From: Blastobasis lacticolella
Taxonomy: Eukaryota; Arthropoda; Insecta; Lepidoptera; Blastobasidae
Reading direction: 5' to 3'
Assembly: GCA_905147135.1 (NCBI GenBank)
Contig: LR990055.1
Location: 1,364,001 to 1,428,000 of the forward strand
DNA length: 64,000 nucleotides
Under the pieces are notes generated by a model, which saw nothing but the letters and a program-made list of their open reading frames with translations, ran no database searches and was not told the DNA's origin. Positions 20,133 through 29,570 of this stretch are shown in pieces. The translations under genes and the position numbers were made by a program. Positions within the stretch are counted from its first letter, which is position 1. Each line of letters starts with the position of its first letter.

Positions 20133-20945
20133 CCCCTGCCGCCGCCGCCGCGCCCGCGCCCCCGCCCCCCCCCACACAAGGCCGTGACGTTCTGCAGCTG
20201 CGACCGGGACCCCGCCTCCCCACGAGAGCGCCGAGACGCCCGATACTACTCCGACCCCGGACGAGACCCCCCTCGCAACAAACCGACAAGAACCCATCCC
20301 GACCCCGACCTCCAATACTACTCCGAACCGGACGCGAGAAACTACTTCGAAATCGACTACGAGTTCCTGAAGGAGCTGCGCAAGATTGCGCGCAATAATT
20401 GCCCGAAATGTCGCCGGAGACGATCGAGGAGAGGCGATAAGGAACGATCGAGAAAAACCGACTCGCGGGAGAAGTCGAGGAGGACGCGGCAGAGCGATGA
20501 GAGCTATGTCTTCTGCAACGGAAGGTACCACAGCGAGAAGGAGCACTGCCAGTTGTGTTGCAAGGTCTGCAATCGTTCCACCGACACTTTGGACTCGATC
20601 GACGACGAGTACTCTCTAGTGTCGAGGAGTTACAGCTCCAGTCGGGCCACGGTCAGCTCCAGGTCCAAAGATAGGGGCCAGGAGAAAAAAGCTCGCGAAA
20701 GGAAGAATTCAATACAGTCAAATAAGTCCGTTTCCTTCCTCGAGTCCAGTTGCGACGAATCTAAAGATGAGCCAAACTATACGGCTAAGAGCTTCACGAA
20801 CGATTTGAAGAGGTTCCTGCTTCGACCCGCTACGCCCAGACTCAGTTTCCGCGACAAATTCATGATAAGCTTCAAGCAGGAGATCGAGGCGACCAAGAGA
20901 TCGCCCAAACTAAAAGCCATCAAGGGACTTTGGAAGTCCTATTGA
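20133..20945 (+). CDS. In-frame 270-codon extension of dlg5 beyond UGA: candidate readthrough tail
   Basis: The frame of dlg5 continues without a stop from the codon after UGA to TGA at 20943-20945. The sequence is PLPPPPRPRPRPPPHKAV, then FCSCDRD, two YYSDP/YYSEP repeats, a helical EFLKELRKIARNN, CPKC plus a basic run (extension residues 90-93), Arg/Ser-rich sequence, a Cys/His cluster (C128, H133, H138, C139, C142, C143, C146), a Ser-rich segment and a basic C-terminal region ending LKAIKGLWKSY. Codons favour C/G at the third position, as in the exons, unlike the AT-rich flank. The only ATG in frame is at 20862, so independent initiation would give 27 residues. I found no phase-compatible splice site that would bypass the stop. 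I do not recognise the peptide. It is either a readthrough tail or part of an undetected isoform; chance openness is unlikely. Confidence 0.6.
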   Translation, partial: PLPPPPRPRPRPPPHKAVTFCSCDRDPASPRERRDARYYSDPGRDPPRNKPTRTHPDPDLQYYSEPDARNYFEIDYEFLKELRKIARNNCPKCRRRRSRRGDKERSRKTDSREKSRRTRQSDESYVFCNGRYHSEKEHCQLCCKVCNRSTDTLDSIDDEYSLVSRSYSSSRATVSSRSKDRGQEKKARERKNSIQSNKSVSFLESSCDESKDEPNYTAKSFTNDLKRFLLRPATPRLSFRDKFMISFKQEIEATKRSPKLKAIKGLWKSY

Positions 20946-21548
20946 CTTAAGATACTCGTTGCGGATGTCTTGTGTGTTTCCGTTTGGTAAATATGCGTAG
21001 AAATCGACGGTATGGTAAGTTTATTTGAAGGATTTCGTGTACTTTTCGCCCTCTATGGGTGAAGATAACACAAATGTTTTAATTTAGGTGACATTATTGT
21101 GATCGCTGATGGGTATTGTCGTCTAAGATATACCTCCTTAATGATTTCTAATTCTGGTGCTGCGTTCTTGGACTGAATTATGTGCGTATTTCTTCATTTT
21201 ATTTCGTAAAGCTTTACTAGTCACTCCGATCAACGACAATATTAGATACTTCGAAAAAAATACTACGATAAAAAAACGAGTCATTTGCAGAAATTGTTAC
21301 CTTATGTAGAATTAAATAAGGTTAAAAATGAATTGAAATTAAACTCTGCTGTCATTGATTTGTTAAGTAGATTGGATTCAACGGCAGGAGACGTATAGTT
21401 ACGTAAGTATTGTCTGATATTGTAGTTGATCAGAGTACAGTCAACGTAAGTGTTCAAAAATGGTCTAAAACGTGTAATTGAAGTCAAAGTTTCGGTGCTA
21501 ATTTTCAGCTGGCAATCGGCTGCTGCGTGTACCTAATTTATTAATAAA
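20946..21548 (+). other. Probable dlg5 3' UTR
   Basis: AT-rich sequence after the extended frame. The first AATAAA downstream is at 21543-21548, a plausible polyadenylation signal. No other feature is seen. Confidence 0.4.
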
Positions 21549-21855
21549 TATCGAGACCTCTTTGAAATAATATTGTAAATGATCAGCTGTCTACTTCATC
21601 GCATGATGAGGTATTCTGTTCTCTTTGTGACGGCAATGTTTTATAAGTAAGTGGAGCTTAGACTCGTCTAAACATGCAATAACATTTTATTAGACCGTCT
21701 TTAGGAACCTATGGACCGCCGTCTGTGGTATTTTCAAAGTTGTATAATGGAGGAAAGTAAATGAAATTCGTACATGGAATACATAGGGCCACTTTAAGCA
21801 ATTTGACTTTACATAATCATAGTATTTGTACAAAGTACTTGTAGCTAGTAGGGTA

Positions 21856-22320
21856 ACGTAATGCCAATCTTAAAACGATGTTGTTTGCCTAGTTTGAAAA
21901 TTACTAATAGGTAAAATACACAATGAAGTTAACTTTCCTGGTAGTTGTAGACCAATATTCCACTATTTACTACGTAATGCCAACCCTAAAACAATGTTGT
22001 TCACCTAATTAGAAAATTATTAATAGGTAAAATATACAGTGGAGTTTACTTTCTCGGTAGTTTAGACCAATATTCCACTATTTACTACGTAATGCCAACC
22101 CCCAAAACAATGTTGTTTACATAATTAGAAAATTACAAATAGGTAAAATATACAGTGGAGTTCACTTTATAGGACACTAATGTTCCACTATTTACTACGT
22201 AATGCCAACCTCAAAACAATGTTGCTTACCTACTTAGAAAATTAATAATGAGTAAAATATACTGTGAAGCTCACTATCCTCTGGTAGTTGTAGACCAATT
22301 AAATATTCCACTATTTACTA
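21856..22320. repeat. Tandem repeat, four units of 110-124 bp
   Basis: Units start with ACGTAATGCCAA at 21856, 21972, 22087 and 22197. Each carries AAACRATGTTG, TTAGAAAATTA, GGTAAAATAYAC and ends TTCCACTATTTACT. Units differ by point changes and small indels; the third has lost about ten bases near GGTAGTT and the fourth has gained a few. Non-coding. Confidence 0.85.
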
Positions 22321-23100
22321 TTGTGGAGCTTACCAATTATATTAATCAAAATTAAGTACATTATCATAATAGTGGTATAGATTATCTTAAGTCGATAACA
22401 TTACGATTCCAATAAAATAAAAAAGTTAGCTTTTCTCATATAAAACCTACACAAATAGTTAAAAATATAGGTAGCACACACCCCCTTAATAGTGACTCGT
22501 GATTGGTCAATTTCCTTAGATACTACATACTACATGTACTAGTTGAGTACCCCAGTTATAAACTAGATGGAACTAGGTGTGGGCCATTAAAATACATGTT
22601 TGCGAACGGAACAACGTTGTCTTGTCAAGGTATACGCGTGTATGATGCTTCAGTATTACACCGGTTGAACTAGTTCAACTTGTTTTAGTAGTTATTTGGC
22701 TTGGCCAAACTCTTACCGTCGTTCACATAACTTAGTACCGCCTCTTATACTTCGATTTATGGTAAATGACTAATCTGTGTCGAGTAATAAACTCTTTCTT
22801 TCTGAGAATAACTCATCGTAACTGACAGTTTAATTGACAGTTTACTAACGCAAATTATAAATCGCAGTATAGAACACACTATAATTGCTTCCGAGTACAA
22901 TCAGAGTTATGATTGTATTTAAAATAGTTATGATAGTGATAGGAAGAATGAAAAAACTTAGTGCCAACGTTTAGCGAATACAAGTCTAATACCTGTGTAA
23001 TACTATATTGTAGATTATTGCGTTCCCATTGAGGTACCACATTCGAATTTTGAGATTTTGAATACGTCAGCCTATAGTAAAAGTTGTCAAACATACTGTA
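22321..23100. other. AT-rich intergenic DNA, nothing recognised
   Basis: No coding frame, repeat family or clear inverted repeat was found on either strand. Confidence 0.5.
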
Positions 23101-23104
23101 CAGT

Positions 23105-23335
23105 CAGCATACATTGATGACAAAGGTGACACGGTACTGTAAGGTGACCATACTTGTTATTGCTACTGATTGTACTGTGAACAGGATTACCTGTTCACAG
23201 TTAGTACAGAGTTAGGACTTGTTAGAAGGTATTATTATTAAATAATACCTTCTAACAAGTCCTAACTCTATAACAAGGATGTCAGAAATGTACGCATCCG
23301 TGTCATCAAAATAACGAATATAATTTCAGTTTTTG
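23105..23335. repeat. Hairpin-rich element with a perfect 29-bp stem
   Basis: 23208-23236 and 23241-23269 are perfect inverted copies (29 bases each, starting AGAGTTAGGACTTG) around the four-base loop ATTA. A smaller stem, CTGTGAACAGG/CCTGTTCACAG, lies just left (about 23175-23200). The outer parts (GATGACAAAGGTGACACGG and CCGTGTCATCAAAAT) also pair loosely, so the whole may be a MITE. Confidence 0.6.
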
Positions 23336-23482
23336 CAGCTCCATAAAAGTGGTTTATGACTGATATATGCGTTACTTTTACTCATTATATTCTGCTTGAT
23401 AGTATCTAACGAAATTCGTGTCTATAGATTTAGTTGGAAATGAATAGTCTGATGAGTCTTAGCAAATATATTGTCTAAACTA

Positions 23483-23508
23483 AATAACTACAGAATTCTG
23501 TAGTTATT
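23483..23508. repeat. Perfect 26-bp palindrome
   Basis: AATAACTACAGAATTCTGTA followed by GTTATT is its own reverse complement, centred on an EcoRI-type GAATTC. No surrounding element is evident. Confidence 0.8.
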
Positions 23509-23810
23509 GAGAGAGTACCACTAACATATTTTTTCATGTTTGGTTTCTTTGGACACATGCGGAGTAAAACTCGCATAAAAAGGTTTATTGTGTGGGAATG
23601 ACGTGTTTTTTTTTCCAATAATGTTGCTGTAAAACGTTATGAAAGTCATCTTTAAGTAGAGGCGTAATTTCTTGTCGGTTTCCGTCTATACTTTCGACAT
23701 GTTTACTTTCGCAAAGTAATGATTTACAATTAACTCATTCTGTCTAATGAGTTGTGATATGGTGGGGGACGATTTTCGTTTTAATATATAACTTATTCGA
23801 AATAACAACC

Positions 23811-23964
23811 GTTGTCGAGATATAATTTGCTTCATTTGACAGCTGTCATTGTGTCCACGACAAAGTTAGGTCGCGCGTTTACGCGTAATGTAAAATGAAC
23901 TTTATGTCGTGGGCACAAGGAAATAATGACAGATGTCAAATGGGGCCTATTATATCTCGACAAC
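23811..23964. mobile_element. Hairpin MITE, 154 bp
   Basis: The left arm GTTGTCGAGATATAAT, CATTTGACAGCTGTCAT and GTCCACGACAAAGTT is answered on the right by AACTTTATGTCGTGGGCAC, AATGACAGATGTCAAATG and ATTATATCTCGACAAC. There is no coding capacity. Confidence 0.65.
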
Positions 23965-26800
23965 TGTAGTTTATCGGTGAAGAGTATGAAGTTAAGCTAG
24001 AGAGAAATAATATTAGTAGCCCGGTTAAGATCAGTTTTTAGTGCGAACATAGATATCTTGCGATATTATATTATAAGCTTATCAATTTTTTGTGTTCAAA
24101 TGTTATAATGACAGAACATCAGAATGCAGTAAATAAGCGATCTCATTGATAAATTGATATTGAACACGTGATGAGGCTTTTTGAAATGACCTTTTTATTT
24201 TTTCAAGCACAGTTTATTTATAGTTTTTAATTTTTAAGTATTTTGTACAGACTTGAGTTTACGTTATGTTTTACGCTGCCTTTATCACTGGCTTGGTTAG
24301 GTTAACGCTTTTTACGTGGATTACGTCTAATTACTTTAGTGGGTATAGTTTGAGATTCCGGTCCGACATGTCGGGATCTTTTTCTGTTTCAGAGACGATA
24401 TCTTATAACAAACAAACAAACCTATAAAACACAATGATTATTGCACTGGTATAAAAAAGCTTAGTTGCATTTGAGTCAGTGTTTCATGACAAACTCATAA
24501 TATGACATGAAACATGTCCAGTAATTGCAACTTTCGCCTTAGTTACTATCATAATAATTGAATAGTAAACATTTCTCTGCGTCGAGTGCTATTTTCATTG
24601 TATTTGGAATGCGCATTTTTGTTAAATTTCTCTGGATATTGTCTTGAAATATTAATGTATTTTTTTACTGGGTCACTTGCGTTAATGATTCTGTACAAAT
24701 AATGGTCTATAAGCGACGCCCTCTATCTACACAACGAGTATGAAATGCTTTTATAAATGATCATTAAATGACTCCCTAGTTAGAAAGATATACATCATTC
24801 ATTATTCTCAACCCGTGTCCCGACACGCAATTTATAATTTGACCTTTCACCGCTGAAAAATAAAATGTCCTAAATCCCGGGTTCTAATTTATGACCTTGA
24901 TAGAAACGGGGATTGCGTATGGAAATATTTTATGATTACTTTTTTATACAATCTGCTAGTAGATATTACGTTTTATTTGCTACATCGATCCGTTTTAATC
25001 TGGTACGGGAATAAGTTATATGTGAATCCTGCACTTGAATGTATGTTAGCCTTTAGTGGCTACTGGAATATAAATTTAGTTACTGATTCCGGTGGGCATT
25101 TATCTATTTCGATTGTTGTTGGTAGATATAGATTTGCAATATTTTCAAACGTGGTGGGTAGCTGTCGTAGGCACAGTATAGAAATACTCAGTCAGCTATT
25201 TCGGTCGAAAGCATGATGACTGAATTATTTTATTGTTTAATTTTACAGCGTTTGACTTAACGAGTAGAAAAATAATATTAAATTTTAAATATATTTAAAA
25301 ATAAACTATTGTAACTCCTAATTAAAGTGGGCGATATCAAACCGTGACCTCACGGAAGGAGACAAACAATATCTTTTAAGATCTTATAAGGACTATGTTT
25401 TTAACCGATTTTCGTATTCGATTCAGTTAGTAAGAGCATGGCCCACTACGTTTTCTCCATATTGCGTCGTAAGACAGTACATCTGTTCTTTCGTCTTAAA
25501 GTTGTAGGAACATACCTTTAAAATGTGAGCTACTTATTATTAGTTAATGACAGCCGTGAGTGATCCAGCGCCGAGGCATACAAATTGAGAGAGTGAATAG
25601 ATAGTTACCATTTTAATTTAACAAGCGCCTGCACAAACAATCAGTTCAACGTTAATTATACAAATCCCGAGATTAGTTTAGTTTGAGTTAATTTGATCTG
25701 ATATTAGTGTTAAGTTCAACTAATTATGAAGGTTGCTAATATTGTTTGTTTACTTATTATTTTTATTATTATGATTAATATACAATTATTGTAGTTATGT
25801 AATAATGTAATATAAAAATTATATATAATTAATTATTATGTATTTAGAGTCGTTATTTGAAAATTGACAATAATCAGTATTTAAATTATTGAAACTTTTA
25901 CAAGTTTACTTGTCTTTCTTGTTTTATTATTACTTTTTGGAAATATATTTGTCTGTTGATGTTTGACTACTCTTGTATTGTATCGGTATTATTTTTCTAT
26001 GTGGAATTGTTAACAGTAGTTGTACTCTATGGAATATTGTAGTTTCGGCCAAGTAGGTTCGCAATAACTTTCGAAGTACGTTCAACGAATTGTTTATACT
26101 ACTTATAGAATGAAGCAATAATAAATCAATATAAAATGAAATGATATAGATATTAACCAGTGTTTTATTTGTCTCGTCATATTCGTACTTCGTTTTTGAT
26201 GTGAGGTATCTTTATTAATTAAGCGATTATTTGCACAGTTACTTAAAAAACATTGCCTACTTATTCACATATGTTTTAGGCGCAAAAACTGTATTTTTTT
26301 TGGCTTGGAGTAAAGCTAAGCAAAAAAGAAACAACACGAGTCCGGTATAATAAAAGGTAAATACCTCACATCAGACAACGGTTGCATATGCAATGTGTAA
26401 TTGCGTTGATTGGGCCCATAACTGCCCAAACGACGATTATGAGTGACAATGTTATTGGCCATTTGATACCCGCTTTGTTTATATGACACCTACTCTACAT
26501 TTGCCTGAGGATTTATGAAGCAAAGTAGGTTGGTATTACCTTGTTACGGTGATAAAAGTTTCATTTCCCCATGCGGATAATGAAGCACCTGATAGGCATG
26601 TAATAGGCTTCGTGATTAAAGCGGCACGCATCCTGCACCGTACGCGAGAAGCCAAACTAATTAGAGAAAGTCACTCTATGCCACCTGACATTCCACAAAA
26701 GTAAGACTGGACGAGCGAAATAAGAGCAAACTCGAGCACGTCGGTAAAATCGCTTGCCTTTTAAAATAACTCAATTTGTTTTTTATTTTATTTTCTGCGG
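23965..26800. other. AT-rich intergenic DNA, nothing recognised
   Basis: About 2.8 kb with very few family repeats. The frame at 24932-25216 has an ATG and 94 codons but AT-driven composition, and I do not support it as a gene. The stretch 25730-25900 is extremely AT-rich. Confidence 0.45.
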
Positions 26801-26809
26801 CACAGATAA

Positions 26810-27001
26810 CGCGGCTCGAGTGGCCAGTGCCAATGTGCGCGCGAAACGTATCACTTGTCCGACCGGCGCGGGGCGCATGCGCCGACATGGCTGCGGACGA
26901 AATTACGCGCGAAATAAATTACGATTTTTTTCATTTGTGACAAAGTTTGTCTTTATAAAACAAATTCTAAACTAGTAATAACATAAAATGTTATTGTCAG
27001 T
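26810..27001 (+). promoter_or_regulatory. Candidate promoter: GC island, NRF-1-like palindrome, TCAGT initiator
   Basis: 26810-26915 is CpG-rich within AT-rich DNA and contains the 12-base palindrome GGCGCATGCGCC at 26872-26883, close to the NRF-1 consensus. TATAAAA lies at 26954-26960 and the arthropod initiator TCAGT at 26997-27001; the spacing between them is longer than usual. An exon with a signal peptide begins 97 bases downstream of the initiator. Confidence 0.4.
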
Positions 27002-27095
27002 TTTTGCAAACAATTTTTGTGAATAAATAGTGGATTTGCCAAAGATTAGATATTTGTTTATTTATTGCAATAATTATGAAACGGTTAAAGTTAAA

Positions 27096-27294
27096 ATGTA
27101 TACACAGCAGAATATGTTTATGAAGTGTCTAGTGATTGTAGTGGTGATACTAGTTCTCACACAAATTTGTTATTGTGGCACGAAAGTTAGGACGAAGTTC
27201 AAAAGAAAAGTTGGTGATGTGCACGCCGTTGCTAACAACTACGCGCCAGAGGAGAGCACAAATGTTACAAATAAGGATCAAGGGAGAGGATTTG
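27096..27294 (+). CDS. Candidate first coding exon of a small secreted protein
   Basis: ATG in the context TTAAAATG is the first in this frame. The peptide starts MYTQQNMFMKCLVIVVVILV and continues LTQICYCGTK, a convincing signal peptide with likely cleavage after CYC. A basic patch (VRTKFKRKVG) and a Thr/Asn-rich part ending KDQGRGF follow. The exon ends before a consensus donor GTAAGT at 27295, leaving one base. I do not recognise the protein. The partner exon proposed is 28149-28342. Support: signal peptide, donor, upstream promoter signals. Against: composition is only mildly exon-like and there is no homolog I can name. Confidence 0.45.
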
Positions 27295-27778
27295 GTAAGT
27301 AGTATGCTTAACACTTTTTCCTTATTGCTAAGATAAACTCGATGGCCCTCATCTTAATTTTGCGAAATTCTAAATCGCGCAGACCCAAAATATAATGACC
27401 CCCATCAGCCCCCATGAGATGTTAGATGTTACGGATCCATATTAGGCGATTACTGTTAACTCTCGCTAGTTTTTTACTTAAGTTTAGTTCTCTATGTATG
27501 AGGCACCTAACCTACTTGGATTGAGCGGACGTGACGAAGTATCCCATTAATATAGTATGCAAATTTGCGAAAACGTCTTCAACGACGAGATTAGAATTAT
27601 ACTATATTCAAATTAGAAATTACATCCCATCAATTACAATTTGTATCGGTTGTGCATTCGTGCGCGTCGGCCTGGGGTCCACGTTTACCGTGATCCAGGA
27701 TTTGACAGATCAGCGGCCTTAGCCAAGAGGTTTCGTTAATCTATAATCGTTTGTTGTAGAAAAATGTATGGGCTCAGT

Positions 27779-27827
27779 CAGATAACGTTAGCTTATGTAA
27801 AAATTTGACATAATCTAACGTTATCTG
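27779..27827. repeat. Hairpin with 20-bp stem
   Basis: CAGATAACGTTAGCTTATGT and ACATAATCTAACGTTATCTG pair with one mismatch around a nine-base loop. A further partial copy, ACATAAGCTAACGTTT, follows at 27828. It lies in the intron of the candidate small gene. Confidence 0.7.
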
Positions 27828-27879
27828 ACATAAGCTAACGTTTGTGGTAGAAATTCTTGGTTTATAGACAATTCACGTA

Positions 27880-28045
27880 CTTTCGGTGTACAAAGGAGCT
27901 TCATGTCACAGTGACAACGCAGCTTCGGTTCGTTTGTTGCCTGCAACCTAATTGCATGAATGACAATGTTATGGGCGACAGTTACCGCTTACCATCCGGT
28001 GGGCTGACTGCTCAATTGTCACTGTGTAGTATAAAAAATCTTTGA
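27880..28045 (+). repeat. LINE 3' tail (family E)
   Basis: Contains GACAGTTACCGCTTACCATC and GTGGGCTGACTGCTCAATTG, ending TAGTATAAAAAATC. It is shared with 59115-59295 and, inverted, 52975-53040. This is an insertion in the intron of the candidate small gene. Confidence 0.6.
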
Positions 28046-28148
28046 TGCATTGATTTTCACAGTCTCAAGACTCGTAAAAGGAAATCGAGAGGGCCAGTGT
28101 GGTAACTTTTGTGATCTTGGTTTCGTTAGAAATGTTTTTGCCTTCTAG

Positions 28149-28342
28149 TCTTTAAAGCTGGATCATGGACAGGTTCAGGACAAATCAGACTTGTCTATCC
28201 CGATGTGTCGACGAATTTCAGGTTCCCAGTGACCCCTACAGTTGATTACAGAACCGAGATAGTGGAATTGATCGAGATACTGGACCTAGTATCTATCAAA
28301 TTATTCGCTAGATTTTCTCATGTAAATAACCTCTTTTACTAA
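28149..28342 (+). CDS. Candidate second (terminal) exon of the small secreted protein
   Basis: The acceptor ATGTTTTTGCCTTCTAG is excellent. In the phase left by 27294 the sequence reads VFKAGSWTGSGQIRLVYPDV, then STNFRFPVTPTVDYRTEIVE and ends at TAA (28340-28342), 64 codons in all. AATAAA follows at 28599-28604. Joined to 27096-27294 this gives about 130 residues. The evidence is splice-site quality, phase and length of open frame; no family is recognised. A donor at 28322 (GTAAAT) could continue the gene instead. Confidence 0.35.
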
Positions 28343-28598
28343 GCTTTTGCTAAATGAATGTATCAATCTTCTTCAATTCATCATAACAAATTATAAGTCG
28401 CAATATATGAATACATATTGTGTATTGGCGATTAATACAGGTCGTAGCTATCATTTGTGTGGCGGTGAAGGAAAAGAGCACGCGATCAAGTAATTTTTCA
28501 TTTGCACCGCTTCTGTTGGTAATTTCAGTAGACTTGTATCCGAGCGGAATGCGCGTGCTAAAAGAGGTATATAGCTTTACTGTGAATCCATTAAATCG

Positions 28599-28604
28599 AA
28601 TAAA
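28599..28604 (+). terminator. AATAAA polyadenylation signal candidate
   Basis: A canonical hexamer 257 bases beyond the stop of the candidate small gene. Confidence 0.35.
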
Positions 28605-28689
28605 ACTATTATTGAATTGAATGTCTGACTAGATATGAAATTGAAAAATGATTTATATCCCGTCCCGGCTTCTTTTGCTCATCATCATA

Positions 28690-29012
28690 TTTGCGTTAAT
28701 GTTACGGCAAAGCTCTCGCGTCTGCCGTGACTATGATCCAGGACTTGGCAGATGTGGTAATTTTAGTGGAGCGACTGCCATCTGACCTCCGTGACCCTGT
28801 TAACGGGGGAACCTGATTAATTTTATCATGGTTATACATTCAGGCGAAGGCTCGCCTGAATGTATAGGTTTCATCTCGTTCGTTTCTCTCCCCGTAAGAG
28901 AATCGGTTAGTGTCCAACTAATGTATACCTATTACTCAGAAAATATCATTTTTACATAACGGCACTGGGGCCGTTATGTAAAAATGCACATCTTAACCAC
29001 AATGCCACCGAC
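28690..29012 (-). repeat. SINE A, inverted and rearranged by two perfect hairpins
   Basis: Body phrases GACCTCCGTGACCC, GATCCAGGACTTGGCAGAT and GAATCGGTTAGTG mark it as SINE A. Two perfect inverted repeats interrupt it: 28833-28847 with 28852-28866 (15-bp stems) and 28947-28963 with 28970-28986 (17-bp stems). The second replaces most of the tRNA-like head. Confidence 0.7.
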
Positions 29013-29021
29013 GCTCTTCAT

Positions 29022-29283
29022 CATCACATCACAGCCCGTAACAGTCCACTGCAGGATTTAGGGCCTCTTCCACGAAGGGGAGGTTATTGCCATAATCTCC
29101 ACGCTTAGCAGGCGGGTTGGAGATCGCAGTGTTTAAATATAACAATGGAAAATGCTGCTGCCCATTTTTCAGACTACGGAGGCTCTTGATCTTTTGTCTC
29201 GAAAACATTAGTCGCCTTGTACGACACCCATGAGTGTAAGAGGTTGGTGCTATTCTACTCTGCTGGACACCACACGGCCACCG
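29022..29283 (-). repeat. Interspersed repeat C, inverted copy
   Basis: ATCATCACATCACAGCCCGT, CAGTCCACTGCAGGATTTAG and GGCAGGCGGGTTGGAGATCG-like phrases run to CACCACACGGCCACCGACG. It directly adjoins the SINE A copy on its left. Confidence 0.75.
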
Positions 29284-29439
29284 ACGCTCTTAGTTCACGT
29301 TTAATTGAACGCGAGTGATAACGTAGTACTTATTCTGATAAACTTCTGTCGAATAACTGAATCTATTCTATTCAGCTCCAGTCAATGTTGGGTTTGAGTT
29401 TGAACTACAGTCTTCAGCGGTTCTGTAACTGGCCAAAGT

Positions 29440-29570
29440 TTTTATTGCCTGATGGAAAGTGGTCACGGTCGTCCGGGACATCAACATTAAGGGGAGCGGA
29501 TTCGATAAAGTAGTGTTGTAAGTTGGAAGATGTTGTGAACGGTAGTACGTAGTACAATGGACGTCATTGG
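29440..29570 (-). repeat. LINE 3' end fragment
   Basis: TGCCTGATGGAAAGTGGTCA and GTCCGGGACATCAACATTAA resemble the inverted LINE end at 45957-46217. Confidence 0.45.

Noticed and set aside
20181..20945. Alternative acceptor at 20180 (C-rich tract, ACACAAG) bypassing the stop
   Set aside because: The site looks usable, but joining it to the preceding exon (phase 1) puts the extension out of frame, so it does not explain the open frame.
21856..22320. CRISPR-like array
   Set aside because: Units are contiguous and 110-124 bp long with no unique spacers; this is a eukaryotic tandem repeat.
24932..25216. 94-codon ATG frame
   Set aside because: AT-driven amino-acid content (Ile, Leu, Tyr, Ser), no splice signals, no neighbours on the same strand.
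27030..27095. Upstream start for the small secreted protein
   Set aside because: The frame is open to 27030 only through a GTG codon; ATG at 27096 is followed directly by the signal peptide and is the better start.
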